Shown piece by piece: positions 55,301-64,000 of a stretch of 64,000 nt of DNA; position 1 is the stretch's first letter, and each line of letters opens with the position of its first letter. A program made the translations under genes and the position numbers. The notes under the pieces were generated by a model, which was given only the letters and a program-made list of their open reading frames with translations, ran no database searches and was not told the DNA's origin. The DNA is from Eretmocerus hayati (Eukaryota; Arthropoda; Insecta; Hymenoptera; Aphelinidae), in NCBI GenBank assembly GCA_029851415.1, contig CM056743.1:79502186-79566185 (forward strand), given 5' to 3'.

Positions 55301-56045
55301 CATCTCGAGAAGAGGTCCCTGTAAGTTGCTTATGAGTGATCAAGGCTCAAATTTAGCTGGAGCCGATGCTGAGCTTAGGAAAATGTTCACGAAAAATTCA
55401 CCATACTCCAATTTCATTTCCCAGTCCGTTAGTGAATTGGGTACAAAGTGGCGTTTCAATCCACCCGCCGCTCCACATTTCGGAGGAATTTGGGAAGCTG
55501 GGGTTAAGGCAGTGAAACATCACCTAAAGAGGGTAGTGGGAGAAACCTTGCTCACTTTCGAGGAATTTTCGACAGTTCTTGACCAAGTCGAAGCTTGCCT
55601 CAATTCAAGACCGCTTATGCCCTTAAGTGACGATCCTACAGATCTATCAGCGCTCACGCCTGCGCATTTTCTTATCGGAGAACCATCTCTTTTGCTGCTT
55701 GAGAACAGGATCACAGATGACAAAATATCACCTCTTCGACGCTGGAAGCTCACTACACAAATGGTCCAACAGTTGTGGGAAAGTTGGTCCCACCAGTACT
55801 TACAGACGCTCCATAAGCGCAACAAATGGACCGTTGCTCAACCCAACTTTGCCGTAGGTGACATGGTTCTAGTCAGGAACGAGATCACACCTCCAGCGAG
55901 ATGGCCTCTGGCTCGCATAATCAAGACTTTTCCAGGTCAGGATGGCAAGGTTCGAGTTGTGCAGGTTCGCACAGCATCAACTACTTTGGATCGCCCGATC
56001 GTGAAGCTTATCAAGCTTTTCCGACCGTCAGAAGAAGATGAGTGA
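52218..56045 (+). CDS. pol: BEL Pol: RT, RNase H, integrase, C-terminal domain
   Basis: The 1,275-codon frame is open throughout. The RT palm contains FVADIKQMFLRI and YIDD at about residues 401-404. RNase H begins at GYSDAS (about 578) with CDSKVVLHWV and NPADVASRG. The integrase zinc finger is HFHHI...CNRCLTYQ, and the catalytic residues are in GVDYAGPF (about 975), MSDQGSN (about 1041) and WEAGVKAV (about 1093). The last 110 residues match the DUF5641-type domain (VGDMVLVRNE..PARWPLARI). All catalytic residues I can check are present. Only the region before residue ~30 is affected by the protease frameshift. The first codons 52218-52280 are out of the protein's true frame. Confidence 0.96.
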   Translation: MPTIEIEEKVRLGTYDYSRGKNGPLCKKMVEVTIRPHFSSDKKFIVSAYVIPKVTKYEPNSSFDRKWRHLKGLNLADPLFNKPGMVDMLLSAKIHAQIMLQGLRKNKNGSAPIAMNSHLGWIISGPSTSSSSIRPSINLCIHDADAKLNETLRSFFEREEVSSKPILSEDEQKCVDHFKNTVTRTDAGKYVVRLPRKPDFPKSGNLGDSYSKARQVFLGLEKKFSRNPSFKDAYVKSFRDFLSQGVMRPLFSSPIPNELFYFLPHHGVTKENSSTTPVRPVFNASMITNLGRSLNDYLYSGPNLLPELIDLCTRWRKYPYAFVADIKQMFLRIGVHVDDQHLQALLWREDPGDKIMILLLTSLTFGYTSSPFLAIMTLKQLVIDEGKHFPSACEVINDETYIDDVVSGGFTISETLTKQSDTIELLKQGNFELRKWLSNTPELIHNLPKSSWAAEDPLREDSLFSVLGISWSPADDIFRFQLSLDPLTCPLTKRSVLSKIARIFDPLGWITPAIIMGKNFIQALWIKKVPWDRSLPDDFRRSFEQWYSSLTHHLTLKIPRYLGVTNTAQKYELHGYSDASKIAYAAVVYLRVLDDNCQVTLLGAKSKVAPIKIPSIPKLELCGALMAAQLLKRFASSLKLDNLSIHVHCDSKVVLHWVHEQPSKWPPFVANRCAEILDLIPNASWHYVKSAKNPADVASRGCLGTELASDSLWWEGPPDLRENNREWSKIGHIDLNLPKIVEKSLDEEVELCVNTITTDSSKIEIWDLVKRFSSFSKLIRITVYIMRFISKIVRKTCIRDKVSIVISRFPTNSELLIQSNETRHAHLLWGYLTQLAYFSDEYKIVQKGELLPKANPLRSLNPILKDGLLRVGGRLKNSDISEDEKYPVILPSKSQLTLLLIRHFHHITLHGGVQLTLTTCRQMFWILRGKSAVKTVINSCNRCLTYQASKPYQFMGDLPRERVTPSRPFAKCGVDYAGPFQLLASRFRGQRSFKGYFIIFICLATKAIHLEAVSDYTTEAFLAAFKRFISRRGPCKLLMSDQGSNLAGADAELRKMFTKNSPYSNFISQSVSELGTKWRFNPPAAPHFGGIWEAGVKAVKHHLKRVVGETLLTFEEFSTVLDQVEACLNSRPLMPLSDDPTDLSALTPAHFLIGEPSLLLLENRITDDKISPLRRWKLTTQMVQQLWESWSHQYLQTLHKRNKWTVAQPNFAVGDMVLVRNEITPPARWPLARIIKTFPGQDGKVRVVQVRTASTTLDRPIVKLIKLFRPSEEDE

Positions 56046-56302
56046 ATGGTGTCTTGAAGTGGTTTGAAAGTGAAGTGAAGAATTACCAGTGCATTTTGAT
56101 GCTATGACACTTCCACCAAAAACTTTGATATCGATTATTGCTCTACTTGTTAGATGAATTATAATTTTTCTCTTCCACAGCTGATCGACTCAAATTGATT
56201 CCCTTATACGATTTTACACTTTTTCATCTCTCTGTTATTCAATGAAATTATTACAATTATCATTTTTCATTCATCGCTATATTTTCTGCCGAGGTGGGAG
56301 GA

Positions 56303-56563
56303 TGTTCATGTATACACCGAAATACTATATTGTCATCGGACATTACACACACACACATACTTGCGCACTGCTATAGTGCGCGCCGAGCGGCCCTCTGCCG
56401 TCGGAGCAGTCTCCCTGTGGATCGCGCACGATGCGGATCAGCAGCCGACACACTCCACCACCTCGGGCCTTGTACTTTGGCTCAATAAAATCACTCTATT
56501 CATTAGTATAAAAAAAAGTGGATATTAAAATTAAATCCATGGAATCACCCCATCATATAAACA
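56303..56563 (+). repeat. BEL right LTR
   Basis: 261 bp, preceded by the purine tract GAGGTGGGAGGA (56,291-56,302). Confidence 0.96.
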
Positions 56564-56568
56564 GGCAT
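56564..56568. repeat. BEL target-site duplication GGCAT, right
   Basis: Matches 49504-49508. Confidence 0.95.
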
Positions 56569-57060
56569 ATCATTTTCCCAGTCTCTGTGTGATGATACAT
56601 TTGTATTAGGTTCCTTCATGCATATGAGTTCGAGTAGTCCTTCAGTAGCTGGAAATTCTATATCATCAATAGACAAATTCCCATCCTCAAAGTTGACACT
56701 GACATTGCCAATCATCGATGAGCCATTGCGTTCTTGAACTCCGTATAAATTATCATAATCCTCACTTCTACGCTGCATCATATTCTTATACTTTTCAATG
56801 AGCTCCCTGTCACTTGAAATATCATTTTGGGCAGATGCATCACTGGAGTCTGTCGAGGAAGTCTGGTCCACTTTACTATTACTAGTTTCTCTCTGAGTCA
56901 CTAGCTGTTTTAGAGTGTTCACAATCAGTTTGAATATTTCATCGAGAGTTTTCTCAATCTCCACTCTGCTTTCTCTTAAGAGTCCACACTCATTCCGGAT
57001 AGCTCCACGAGCCTTGGACAACTCCTCCAGTATATGTTTCTCCTTGCTGAAATCCGCCAT
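56569..57060 (-). pseudogene. Polinton ADFSKEK-type protein, N-terminal part
   Basis: The ATG at 57058-57060 opens MADFSKEKHILEELSKARG. Long charged helices follow, then ELIEKYKNMMQ, LYGVQE, IGNVSVNFEDGNLSIDD and FPATEGLLELI, a set of motifs typical of this Polinton family, whose function is not established. The BEL element interrupts it at 56,569 and the last third is at 49,194-49,503. It starts 38 bp after the ATPase stop on the same strand. Confidence 0.8.
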
Positions 57061-57097
57061 GTTGCAGTGATTGCGCAGTCTCACAGACTAATGGAAT

Positions 57098-57364
57098 TCA
57101 AAATCCATTCGCGATATTTATGAGAATACGGTGGAAGCCGTGCCTGTATCGGCCATCATTGATTGGTTTGTCTTTGTCAATAACCATGAAATCATGCTTG
57201 TCATTGTTCCAACATAATGCGGTCAATCCTTTGAACTCTCTCGACGGCATATCAGAATTCACATGCTCGTCATAGATATGCTTCATGTTGATTTCATCTT
57301 TTCTGAATAGGATCAAAAAATTCACATTGTTTCTAACAAGTTGCTTTGGAATACATTCATAGGT
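57098..57364 (-). pseudogene. Polinton B packaging ATPase, C-terminal part
   Basis: The segment reads IPKQLVRNNVNFLILF, then KHIYDEHVNSDM, LTALCWNNDKHDFMVIDKD and NDGRYRHGFHRI, the conserved C-terminal half of the Polinton A32-like ATPase. The N-terminal half is at 61,104-61,482 beyond the hAT-type foldback. The open frame ends at 57098. Confidence 0.83.
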
Positions 57365-57372
57365 CTGCGAGA
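57365..57372. repeat. 8-bp target-site duplication CTGCGAGA, left
   Basis: Identical to 61096-61103. Confidence 0.95.
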
Positions 57373-60300
57373 CAGGGCGTACCGAGAAACGAAACGAAAC
57401 GATGAAATTTCATTATGTTTCGTTTCGTTTCTGGGAACGAAACAATCCTAAGTCCCGCTTTTGTTACGTTTCACACGAGAGAAACGAAACGAATATGACA
57501 ACTAATAACGTTATTAGATAACGAAACGATATTATGAAACTTTCGTTTCGTTTCAGTTTGCTGTGAGTCTTAGGGGTTTCGTTTCGTGTCGTTTCGTTTC
57601 TTCCGTAACGAAACAAAACTCGCCTCAATTTCGTTTCGGTGGAGAATAACGAAAATGTAACGAAATTCAAAGAGTTCCGTTTCGTTCCATGCTACGTTCA
57701 AGGATTAATATGAGAAATCGTTTCGGTTCGATTCGTTTCGTTACAGAAGAAACGAAACATAATGGGGATCCAATAACGTTATCAGATAACGAAACGATAT
57801 TATGAAACTTTCGTTTCGTTTCTGTCCTCAATGAATTCGAAGGGTTAGGATTCGATTCGTTTCGTTTCTTCCGTAACGAAACGAAACTCGCCTCAATTTC
57901 GTTTCGGTAGAGAATAACGAAAATGTAACGAAATTCAAAGAGTTCCGTTTCGTTTCATGCTACGTTCAAGGATTAATATGAAAATTTCGTTTCGGTTCGA
58001 TTCGTTTCGTTACAGAAGAAACGGAACATATTGGGGATCCAATAACGTTATTAGATAACGAAACAATATTATGAAACTTTCGTTTCGTTTCTGTCCTCAA
58101 TGAGTTCGAAGGGTTAGGATTCGTTTCGTTTCGTTTCTTCCGGAACGAAACGAAACTCGCCTCAATTTCGTTTCCGTAGAGAATAACGAAAATGTAACGA
58201 AATTCAAAGAGTTCCATTTCGTTTCGTGCTACGTTCAAGGATCAATGTGAGAATTTTGAGAGAGTAGTCTCGTCCCATAAGAGAACAAATTAAATAAAAT
58301 TGACATATATGATTTCGTTATTATAACTAAACGATATTATGACACTTTTATTTTGTTCCGGTTTCCAATGAGTTGGAGACATTCGAATTCGTTTTATCTC
58401 GTATATGAGTAGTTCCGTGGGAACTTTCATATTTGAGGGTCGAAGATGTGTCAACCCCAAATCTCACTTCCGAGGGTTCTCGAATAGATTTTCCGACTTT
58501 TTGGAACATATTAAACATAAATTAACTCGCGCACGAATGAACAAATTTTCACTCATGAGTACCATGAGTATCATAAAAATAACGCGATAGCGGGCACGGA
58601 ACCTGACATTTGGCACTAAAATTGATCCCACGGCCAAATGGGTTGAGCTACGGTCTTGAGGTTTTGGGGTTTCCATTTGACCATCAGATACTTTGAAAAA
58701 AAAAAACTGACTAGGGACTCCGTAATTTCGCGTTCAAGGGTCGCACTAGTAGGGCACGGAACTGACCAAAAAACTTAGCAAATCGAGATTTTTGCGGGAA
58801 AGAGCTCCGCAAAGTATGAAAATCAATTTCCTCGAAATTCTGAGGCATGGAAAAGTTGCGCCGGAAAATTTTCTTCCAGAATAAATTGGTACGGGGAGGT
58901 CTGGAATAAGGCTAATATACTTTCATCGAGAGGGAGGTTGGGGAGTAAAATTTTTAGTAAAATTGCGCCACAAAATGTACGTGCTCGTCATGCACACAAG
59001 AAGTGGTGTTTGGGCTCTCATAGCAGTAGCATTTTGTGCAGGATAGTATTATATTCAATGTATCCGTGCCCCCGAGTCTCAAACAAGCCTCACCGTGATG
59101 CTCCACACTCACAAAGGTCGAAAAAATGAAAAACCACATGGCACGGAACTGACATTTTGACCTCTTTCATGATAACTTTTTTTGGTAGCCTTGGATCGAA
59201 AATCAAACGATTGTACCAAAAAGAACACCGAAATATACATCGAAAATGGCCCTTCAGGTTTTTTTTGTCGAGCGTTTTTAGGGTTTGTACAAGCAAGCGC
59301 ACATTATTCCAAAGTTTCCACGGAACTACTCATATATAATAAGACAGAGAAATCTTTCAACATAAGACCAACGGTCGTGTCGCAGAGGGTAGAGAGTTTA
59401 GGAGCTATAACCACTCATCTTGGAATATGGAAACGGGGAGAAATTCGTGAATCAAAAAGACCAATCTCTGGAAGAGACGCGAATTAGTTCTCTGCCATGG
59501 ACGAGCAAATTCCAAAGTTGAGAAACGAGGACCCTGATTTCAGCCCTCGTGGTGAAAATTCTGCGTATACGCAATGGACGCAAAATTAACTAATAACCAA
59601 GTGGCATTCGGATTCCAATCTGGATTTGCTAAGTTTTTTGGTCAGTTCCGTGCCCCACTAGTGCGACCCTTCAACGCGAGATTACGGAGTCCCTAGTTAG
59701 TTTTTTTTCAAAGTATCTGATGGCCAAATGGGAACCCCAAAACCTCAAGACCGTAGCTCAACCCATTTGGCCGTGGGATCAATTTTAGTGCCAAATGTCA
59801 GGTTCCGTGCCGTGCCTCAAGATGTCAGGGTGGAAATTTGTTCATTCGTGCGCAAGTTAATTTATGCTTTACATGTTCCAAAAAGTCGGAAAATCCATCC
59901 GAGAATCCTCGGAAGTGAGATTTGGGGTTGGCACATTTTCGACTCTCAAATATGAAAGTTCCCACGGAACTACTCATATACGAGATAAAACGAATTCGAA
60001 TGTCTCCAACTCATTGGAAACCGGAACAAAATAAAACTGTCATAATTTCATTTAGTTATATAATAACGAAATCATATATGTCAATTCCATTTAATTTGTT
60101 CTCTCATGGGACGAGACTCCTCTCTCAAAATTCTCACATTGATCCTTAAACGTAGCACGAAACGAAACGAAACTCTTTTAGTTTCGTTACACTTTCGTTA
60201 TTCTCTACCGAAATGAAATTGACGCGAGTTCCGTTTTGTTACAGATGGAACGAAACGAAACGAGAGTTTCATGATATCGTTTCGTTATCCGATAACGTTA

Positions 60301-61095
60301 TTGGATGTCATTTATGTTTCGTTTCTTCTGTAACGAAACGGAATGAACCGAAACGAAATTCTCACATAGTTCCGGAAACCAAGCCTGAAACGAAACGAAA
60401 CTCTTTGTATTTCGTTACATTTTCGTTATTCTCTACCGAAACGGAATTGAGGCGAGTTTCGTTTCATTACGGAAGGAACGAAACGAAACGAATCCAAACC
60501 CTTCGAACTCATTGAGGACAGAAACGAAGCGAAAGTTTCATCATATCGTTTCGTTATCTAATAACGTTATTGGATCCCCAATATGTTTCGTTTCTTCTGT
60601 AACGAAACGAATCGAACCGAAACGAAATTTTCATATTAATACTCAAACGTAGCATGAAACGAAACGGAACTCTTTTAATTTCGTTAAATTTTCGTTATTC
60701 TCTACCGAAACGAAATTGAGGCGAGTTTCGTTTCGTTACGGAAGAAACGGAACGAAACGAAACCAAACACCTAAGACTCACAGAAAACCGAAACGAAACG
60801 AAAGTTTCATAATATCGTTTCGTTATCCAATAACGTTATTGGATCCCCATTATGTTTCGTTTCTTCTGTAACGAAACGGAATGAACCGAAACGAAATTCT
60901 CATATCAATCCTTAAACGTAGCATGAAACGAAACGAAACTCTTCTAGTTTCGCTACACTTTCGTTATTCTATACCGAAACGAAATCGAAGTGAGTTTCGT
61001 TTCGTTATTCAATAACGAATCGAAACGAAACAAAACGTCCCGGGGTCGTTGAGAAATGAAACGAAATATTTCGTTTCGTTTCTCGGAAAGCCCTG
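57373..61095. mobile_element. 3.7-kb hAT-type foldback packed with GAAACG repeats
   Basis: Ends CAGGGC...GAGAAACGAAACGAAA and the inverse, plus an 8-bp duplication, fit the hAT superfamily. The arms are about 1.4-1.5 kb each (57,373 to ~58,786 and ~59,620 to 61,095), with an ~830-bp loop. The outer arm parts hold tandem units of about 270 bp filled with AACGAAACGAAACG words and TAACGTTA palindromes; the inner parts match at CGAAGATGTG, CACTTCCGAG and CCAAATGGG. No transposase frame exists in the arms or loop. The element cuts the ATPase gene. Confidence 0.93.
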
Positions 61096-61103
61096 CTGCG
61101 AGA
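61096..61103. repeat. 8-bp target-site duplication CTGCGAGA, right
   Basis: Identical to 57365-57372. Confidence 0.95.
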
Positions 61104-61482
61104 GATAGAGACAGTCTACATGCTTGTGTCTAGCCATGCGATAATAGGATTTTACATTGGTCTATTTTTCATACACAATATCATCGAAAATCATGATTAA
61201 ATTAGGCGAAACATCGTCAAGTGAGATAATCTCTTCATGATCTCTGAAAGAGAAGTATTGAATTCCATCTACTGTATCTAGGAGCATCTTGAGAAATCGA
61301 TACTTGGGCTGCTGTAGTGACTTTGAGTAAAGATAGATATTTTCAAATCGCAACCCATTCGGATGAGTAATGAGTGTCATAAGGCTATTAGTCTTCCCAG
61401 ATGGTCCACAAATAACCGCACGAATATCGCTTGGCAATAGCTTTCCATGGCGCTCTTGTTTCCCACCATGATCCGCTACAAC
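61104..61482 (-). pseudogene. Polinton B packaging ATPase, N-terminal part
   Basis: The frame reads HGKLLPSDIRAVICGPSGKT, FENIYLYSKSLQQPKYRFL and the Walker B block NLIMIFDDIV. An in-frame TAG at 61162-61164 follows; after it MARHKHVDC can be read up to the hAT insertion. The P-loop is GPSGKT, two residues shorter than the GPSNCGKT usual in this family and too short for a normal GxxxxGKT. No clear start codon was found upstream; an ATG near 61,530 is followed by a stop. Confidence 0.85.
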
Positions 61483-61571
61483 ATCGAAGTTACTTACGGG
61501 CAGTTATTTAGATCATGTTCTTTGAAATCCATGTTTGAGAGTCTTCGCTCGGATCTGTACTGGCTCTAGGG

Positions 61572-61580
61572 TATAAATAG
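61572..61580 (+). promoter_or_regulatory. TATA box of the PLA2/pX gene
   Basis: TATAAATAG stands 52 bp before the ATG at 61632, with a TCATTCGA initiator-like sequence about 30 bp downstream. It lies between the divergent ATPase and PLA2/pX genes. Confidence 0.65.
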
Positions 61581-61631
61581 AGCGCTTTTATAGTCTAGAA
61601 GCATCATTCGACTGTTGACTATCAGATCGAG

Positions 61632-62383
61632 ATGGCTAAACAGAAGAAAGTTAAGCGTAAGAAGACGCGAACCGGGCGAAGTTTTCTCAATCATTTGATC
61701 AATAAACTACCTCTTGAGATGCATATACCTGACTTTCAATTTCGTGGACCCGGTACAAAGGTAGATAAACGTCTGGCGCGCGGAGATGGTGGTATCAATC
61801 TTCTCGATGCCACTCGCAAAATTCATGATATGGCTTTCACAAAATATATGAAAGACGATGGTGAACGACGCGAGGCAGATATTGAACTACGGAAGGAAGC
61901 ACTTTCAAGAGTAGTATCAAAAGATGCAGGAGTTGCTGAGAGGGCAGCGGCTTTGTGGTTGGGCCAAGCCATGATGGCGAAGACAAAATTGGGCATGGGT
62001 CTCAAACGAAAGGAAAAAAGAAAAAGTGGAGGTAAGCTTAAGAAGAAGATCAAATCAACAGATATCGTCAAAGCTGCAGCCTCGTCTCTTATTCATGGTA
62101 GCAATACTAAGGATATGATACAATCAGCGTTGAAGGGTGCGCGTGGAGCTATTCAAAACATTAGTGGGAGAAAGAACGTCTCTTTTCCACGCATTATGGC
62201 AATACCATCGAAAGCAGGGGGTCATCTACCATTCTTACTGCCCTTATTCGCGGGTCTCAGTGCTACAGGCGCACTAGCAGGTGGCGCTGCCAACATTGCT
62301 AAGACAGTCAACGAGGCAAGACACGAGTTGAACATTAACCATCAAGGACGAAAAAATCTATCAAAATCACTTATGAGGCAAGA
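61632..62383 (+). pseudogene. Polinton/adintovirus PLA2-pX-like virion protein, N-terminal part
   Basis: The N-terminus is strongly basic (KQKKVKRKKTRTGR). Residues about 30-90 form a parvovirus-type phospholipase A2 core: the calcium loop FRGPGTKVD (37-45) and the catalytic HD pair at 65-66 (KIHDMAF), followed by READ. A Lys-rich linker leads to a membrane-active pX/pVI-like segment, GGHLPFLLPLFAGLSATGAL and following residues (196-229). Such proteins help non-enveloped virions breach endosomes. A TIR element (62,384-63,499) interrupts the gene and the C-terminal end is at 63,520-63,662. The PLA2 residues that I can check are intact. Confidence 0.82.
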
Positions 62384-63499
62384 CACGGTGCTCTTGAACC
62401 AACTTTTATTGAAAGGTCTTTGCTCAACCGAGATTCTTGCGGGATCTTTTTCAGCATGATTTCTGGATCATTTTCCAACAAGAATCAAAATATTTTGTCG
62501 AGCTGTTTTTTTTAAACTCAATTTTTGAAATTTTCGATCGATTGACTCATCTGAATCACATTTTTTGACAAGTTTCTCAGGGTTCAACGTTACAATTATA
62601 AGATAACGCTAGATCACATCTAAAATATATAAATCCAACCAAATGCTCAACAGTTCGAAATTACTTCCAAATGTAGCATCAATGATGAGGTGGCTAACAG
62701 AGACGGTATCTTCGTGTTTGACTTTTTGATAATCTGAAACTCGACGTTTGAAGCTTTTCTTTTGAGGCGAAAATTCCCATATCGGCAATCGTGATCATAA
62801 GAAACTGCTTGTCGTGCATGTGAATGGAATACCTCGACTGTTGAGTGTGAGAGCGCTTCGCATGTGAACAAAGTCACGTTACACAGACACGAGTCCGTGA
62901 ATTTTCGAATCTGGCAAAATATCGTGAACAGCGCGAGTATGCGTGGAGGTATCAGTTGTAATTCAGCTATCCAGTATCGGGCAACCATCCCAACTATGGT
63001 GGACAGCTATTGAATGCTGTTTGTGCGTACAATTCTCGACACGTGTGAGACATATTCGTATCTATGAAACTACGAATTGTGTGAGAAACTATAATCTGTT
63101 TCTTCCAGTTCTCCTTAGGATTCCTTGACTTAATCTCTCTGTTTGAAAAAAATAATGAATCTCGATTGTGATCGTAACTATGTAAGAATCATAGATGAAT
63201 CGAAGGACGATATGATGAATGAAATGAATTCAAAGGATTGATATGAATAACATCGTGATTTCCTTGCCCTAACAGTGAATCATTGACAGAAACTTCTACG
63301 CATGAGAAACTTGTCGAATGAATGTGATTGAGATGAGTCAATCGATCGAAATTTTCAAAAATTGACTTTTAAAAAAACAGCTCGACAAAATATTTTGATT
63401 CTTGTTGGAAAATGATCCAGAAATCATGCTGAAAAAGATCCCGCAAGAATCTCGGAGGAGCAAAGACCTTTCAATAAAAATTGGTTCAAGAGCACCGTG
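62384..63499. mobile_element. 1.1-kb TIR element with CACGGTG ends
   Basis: The left end CACGGTGCTCTTGAACCAAC is mirrored at 63,480-63,499. The terminal inverted repeats run for about 190 bp with few mismatches (for example TCGATCGATTGACTCATCT on both sides). The centre has no coding frame. I did not find an unambiguous duplication. The CACGGTG heptamer resembles Transib ends but this alone does not classify the element. Confidence 0.85.
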
Positions 63500-63519
63500 A
63501 AGAGCAGCAAGGAAACAAC

Positions 63520-63662
63520 TGGATGAAAGTCAGCGGCATAACAAAACGATGAAAGCTATAGCATTGGGGGAGGGTCTATATGTGAGACCATACAAATCAG
63601 GTCTTGGCTTAGCCATTAAACCACATGCCAAGAAAAGAACCAAGAAGGTGAATTTTTCAACA
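63520..63662 (+). pseudogene. PLA2-pX-like protein, C-terminal end
   Basis: The frame gives SQRHNKTMKAIALGEGLYVR and then PYKSGLGLAIKPHAKKRTKK, the conserved end of the pX-like region, with a TAA at 63660-63662. In related elements this tail runs straight into the protease, so a one-base shift may have separated the two. Confidence 0.75.
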
Positions 63663-63663
63663 T

Positions 63664-64000
63664 AAAGCTACCCAATCGTGCTCTCACAGACGCTGATCTC
63701 ATGAAATATTTTCGCATCTTGAAAATACCTCATTCACGAGGAGTTGACATGCGGAATGCATTACCTGGAGGCAAACCACGAGTGAATGAGGCAAGCATCG
63801 TCAACTTGGACGATAAGAATGGCCCTGGTACGCATTGGGTAGCGTATAAGAAGCATGGTGACAAGGTTTTGCACTTTGACAGTTTTGGAGACTTACAAAC
63901 ATCTCCAGAGCTTGTGTCATATCTCGGACCTGTAGAAATATTCTACAAAAATGGAAGATATCAAGATTTCAACACATTCATTTGTGGACATCTTTGTTAA
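63664..64000 (+). CDS. Adenain-like cysteine protease
   Basis: This is the virion maturation protease of Polintons, adintoviruses and adenoviruses. The frame is readable from 63,664 (KLPNRALTDADLMKYF) with the first ATG at 63701, and ends exactly at the last bases of the window with TAA. The catalytic His is in GTHWVAYKK (residue 45 from the ATG), the acidic partner in LHFDSFGD (Asp60), and the Cys in FICGHLC (Cys95). MRNALPGG and VNLDDKNGPG are further family landmarks. Family members usually continue a few residues after HLC, so the stop may trim the C-terminus. All three catalytic residues are present. Confidence 0.9.

Larger units (their letters stand above)
49509..56563 (+). mobile_element. 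BEL/Pao LTR retrotransposon, nearly intact and young
   Basis: Two 261-bp LTRs starting TGTTCATG and ending ATAAACA differ at only one position by eye. They are flanked by the 5-bp duplication GGCAT. A primer-binding-like TTTTGGTCCTTCGAGCC follows the left LTR and a purine-rich GAGGTGGGAGGA precedes the right one. Gag and Pol fill the interior. The element was inserted in a Polinton B gene. Confidence 0.97.
43645..64000. mobile_element. Polinton/adintovirus-like element B, interrupted
   Basis: Polymerase C-terminus, integrase with chromodomain, several Polinton-specific proteins, packaging ATPase, PLA2/pX-like protein and adenain-like protease lie in this interval in two strand blocks. Interruptions are a foldback (46,188-47,158), a BEL element (49,509-56,563), a hAT-type foldback (57,373-61,095) and a TIR element (62,384-63,499). 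The right end lies outside the window, as would the major capsid gene. The left limit is uncertain. Confidence 0.8.

Noticed and set aside
57373..61095. Interferon-type GAAANNGAAA regulatory elements
   Set aside because: The words are part of a transposon repeat, far too many and in both orientations; there is no reason to infer immune regulation.
61482..61560. Small intron at the start of the ATPase gene (GTAAGT...TTGTAG)
   Set aside because: It would be only about 22 bp long and does not join the ATPase frame correctly.

Overview
This window looks like insect (arthropod) nuclear DNA, possibly from a parasitoid wasp; that last step is inference, because no host gene identifies the species. 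The evidence is the set of mobile elements (Ty3/Gypsy, BEL/Pao, a non-LTR element, pogo-like DNA transposon, Polinton/Maverick-like elements), two candidate GT...AG introns of 75-81 bp, and the absence of any bacterial operon layout. Almost all of the 64 kb can be assigned to nested transposable elements. I found no convincing conserved host gene.

Region 1 (1 to about 13.7 kb): a decayed minus-strand Gypsy element (integrase at the left, gag at the right). Its gag is split by a 5'-truncated LINE (about 5,573-7,745). The coding part and the non-coding DNA to its right are peppered with the pentamer CGGCA on the + strand; the LINE lacks it. The non-coding part holds a 154-bp tandem repeat built from five ~31-bp monomers and a GC-rich stretch full of hairpins.

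Region 2 (about 14.0-32.4 kb): Polinton A, all genes on the minus strand, in the order DNA polymerase B, packaging ATPase, small ORF, integrase, putative minor capsid protein. Its integrase is cut by a 12-kb LTR element (15,756-27,771) flanked by the 5-bp duplication TTATA. That element carries gag and protease but no visible reverse transcriptase, and has been invaded by further repeats. A palindromic mariner-type element sits between polymerase and ATPase.

Region 3 (32.7-43.2 kb): a pogo/Tigger-like transposase gene split by a 1.16-kb palindrome, an unrecognised gene split by a 210-bp MITE with an 8-bp duplication, and several inverted-repeat elements.

Region 4 (43.6-64.0 kb): Polinton B, with genes on both strands: exonuclease-like gene, polymerase C-terminus, a small two-exon gene, integrase with chromodomain, two structural-type proteins, ATPase, a PLA2/pX-like protein, and an adenain-like protease that ends at the last base. 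Three genes are interrupted by well-defined insertions: a young BEL element (two 261-bp LTRs differing at one base, duplication GGCAT), a 3.7-kb hAT-type foldback (duplication CTGCGAGA), and a 1.1-kb TIR element. At least seven large inverted-repeat elements lie between 28 and 64 kb, so palindromic DNA is the dominant theme of the right half.
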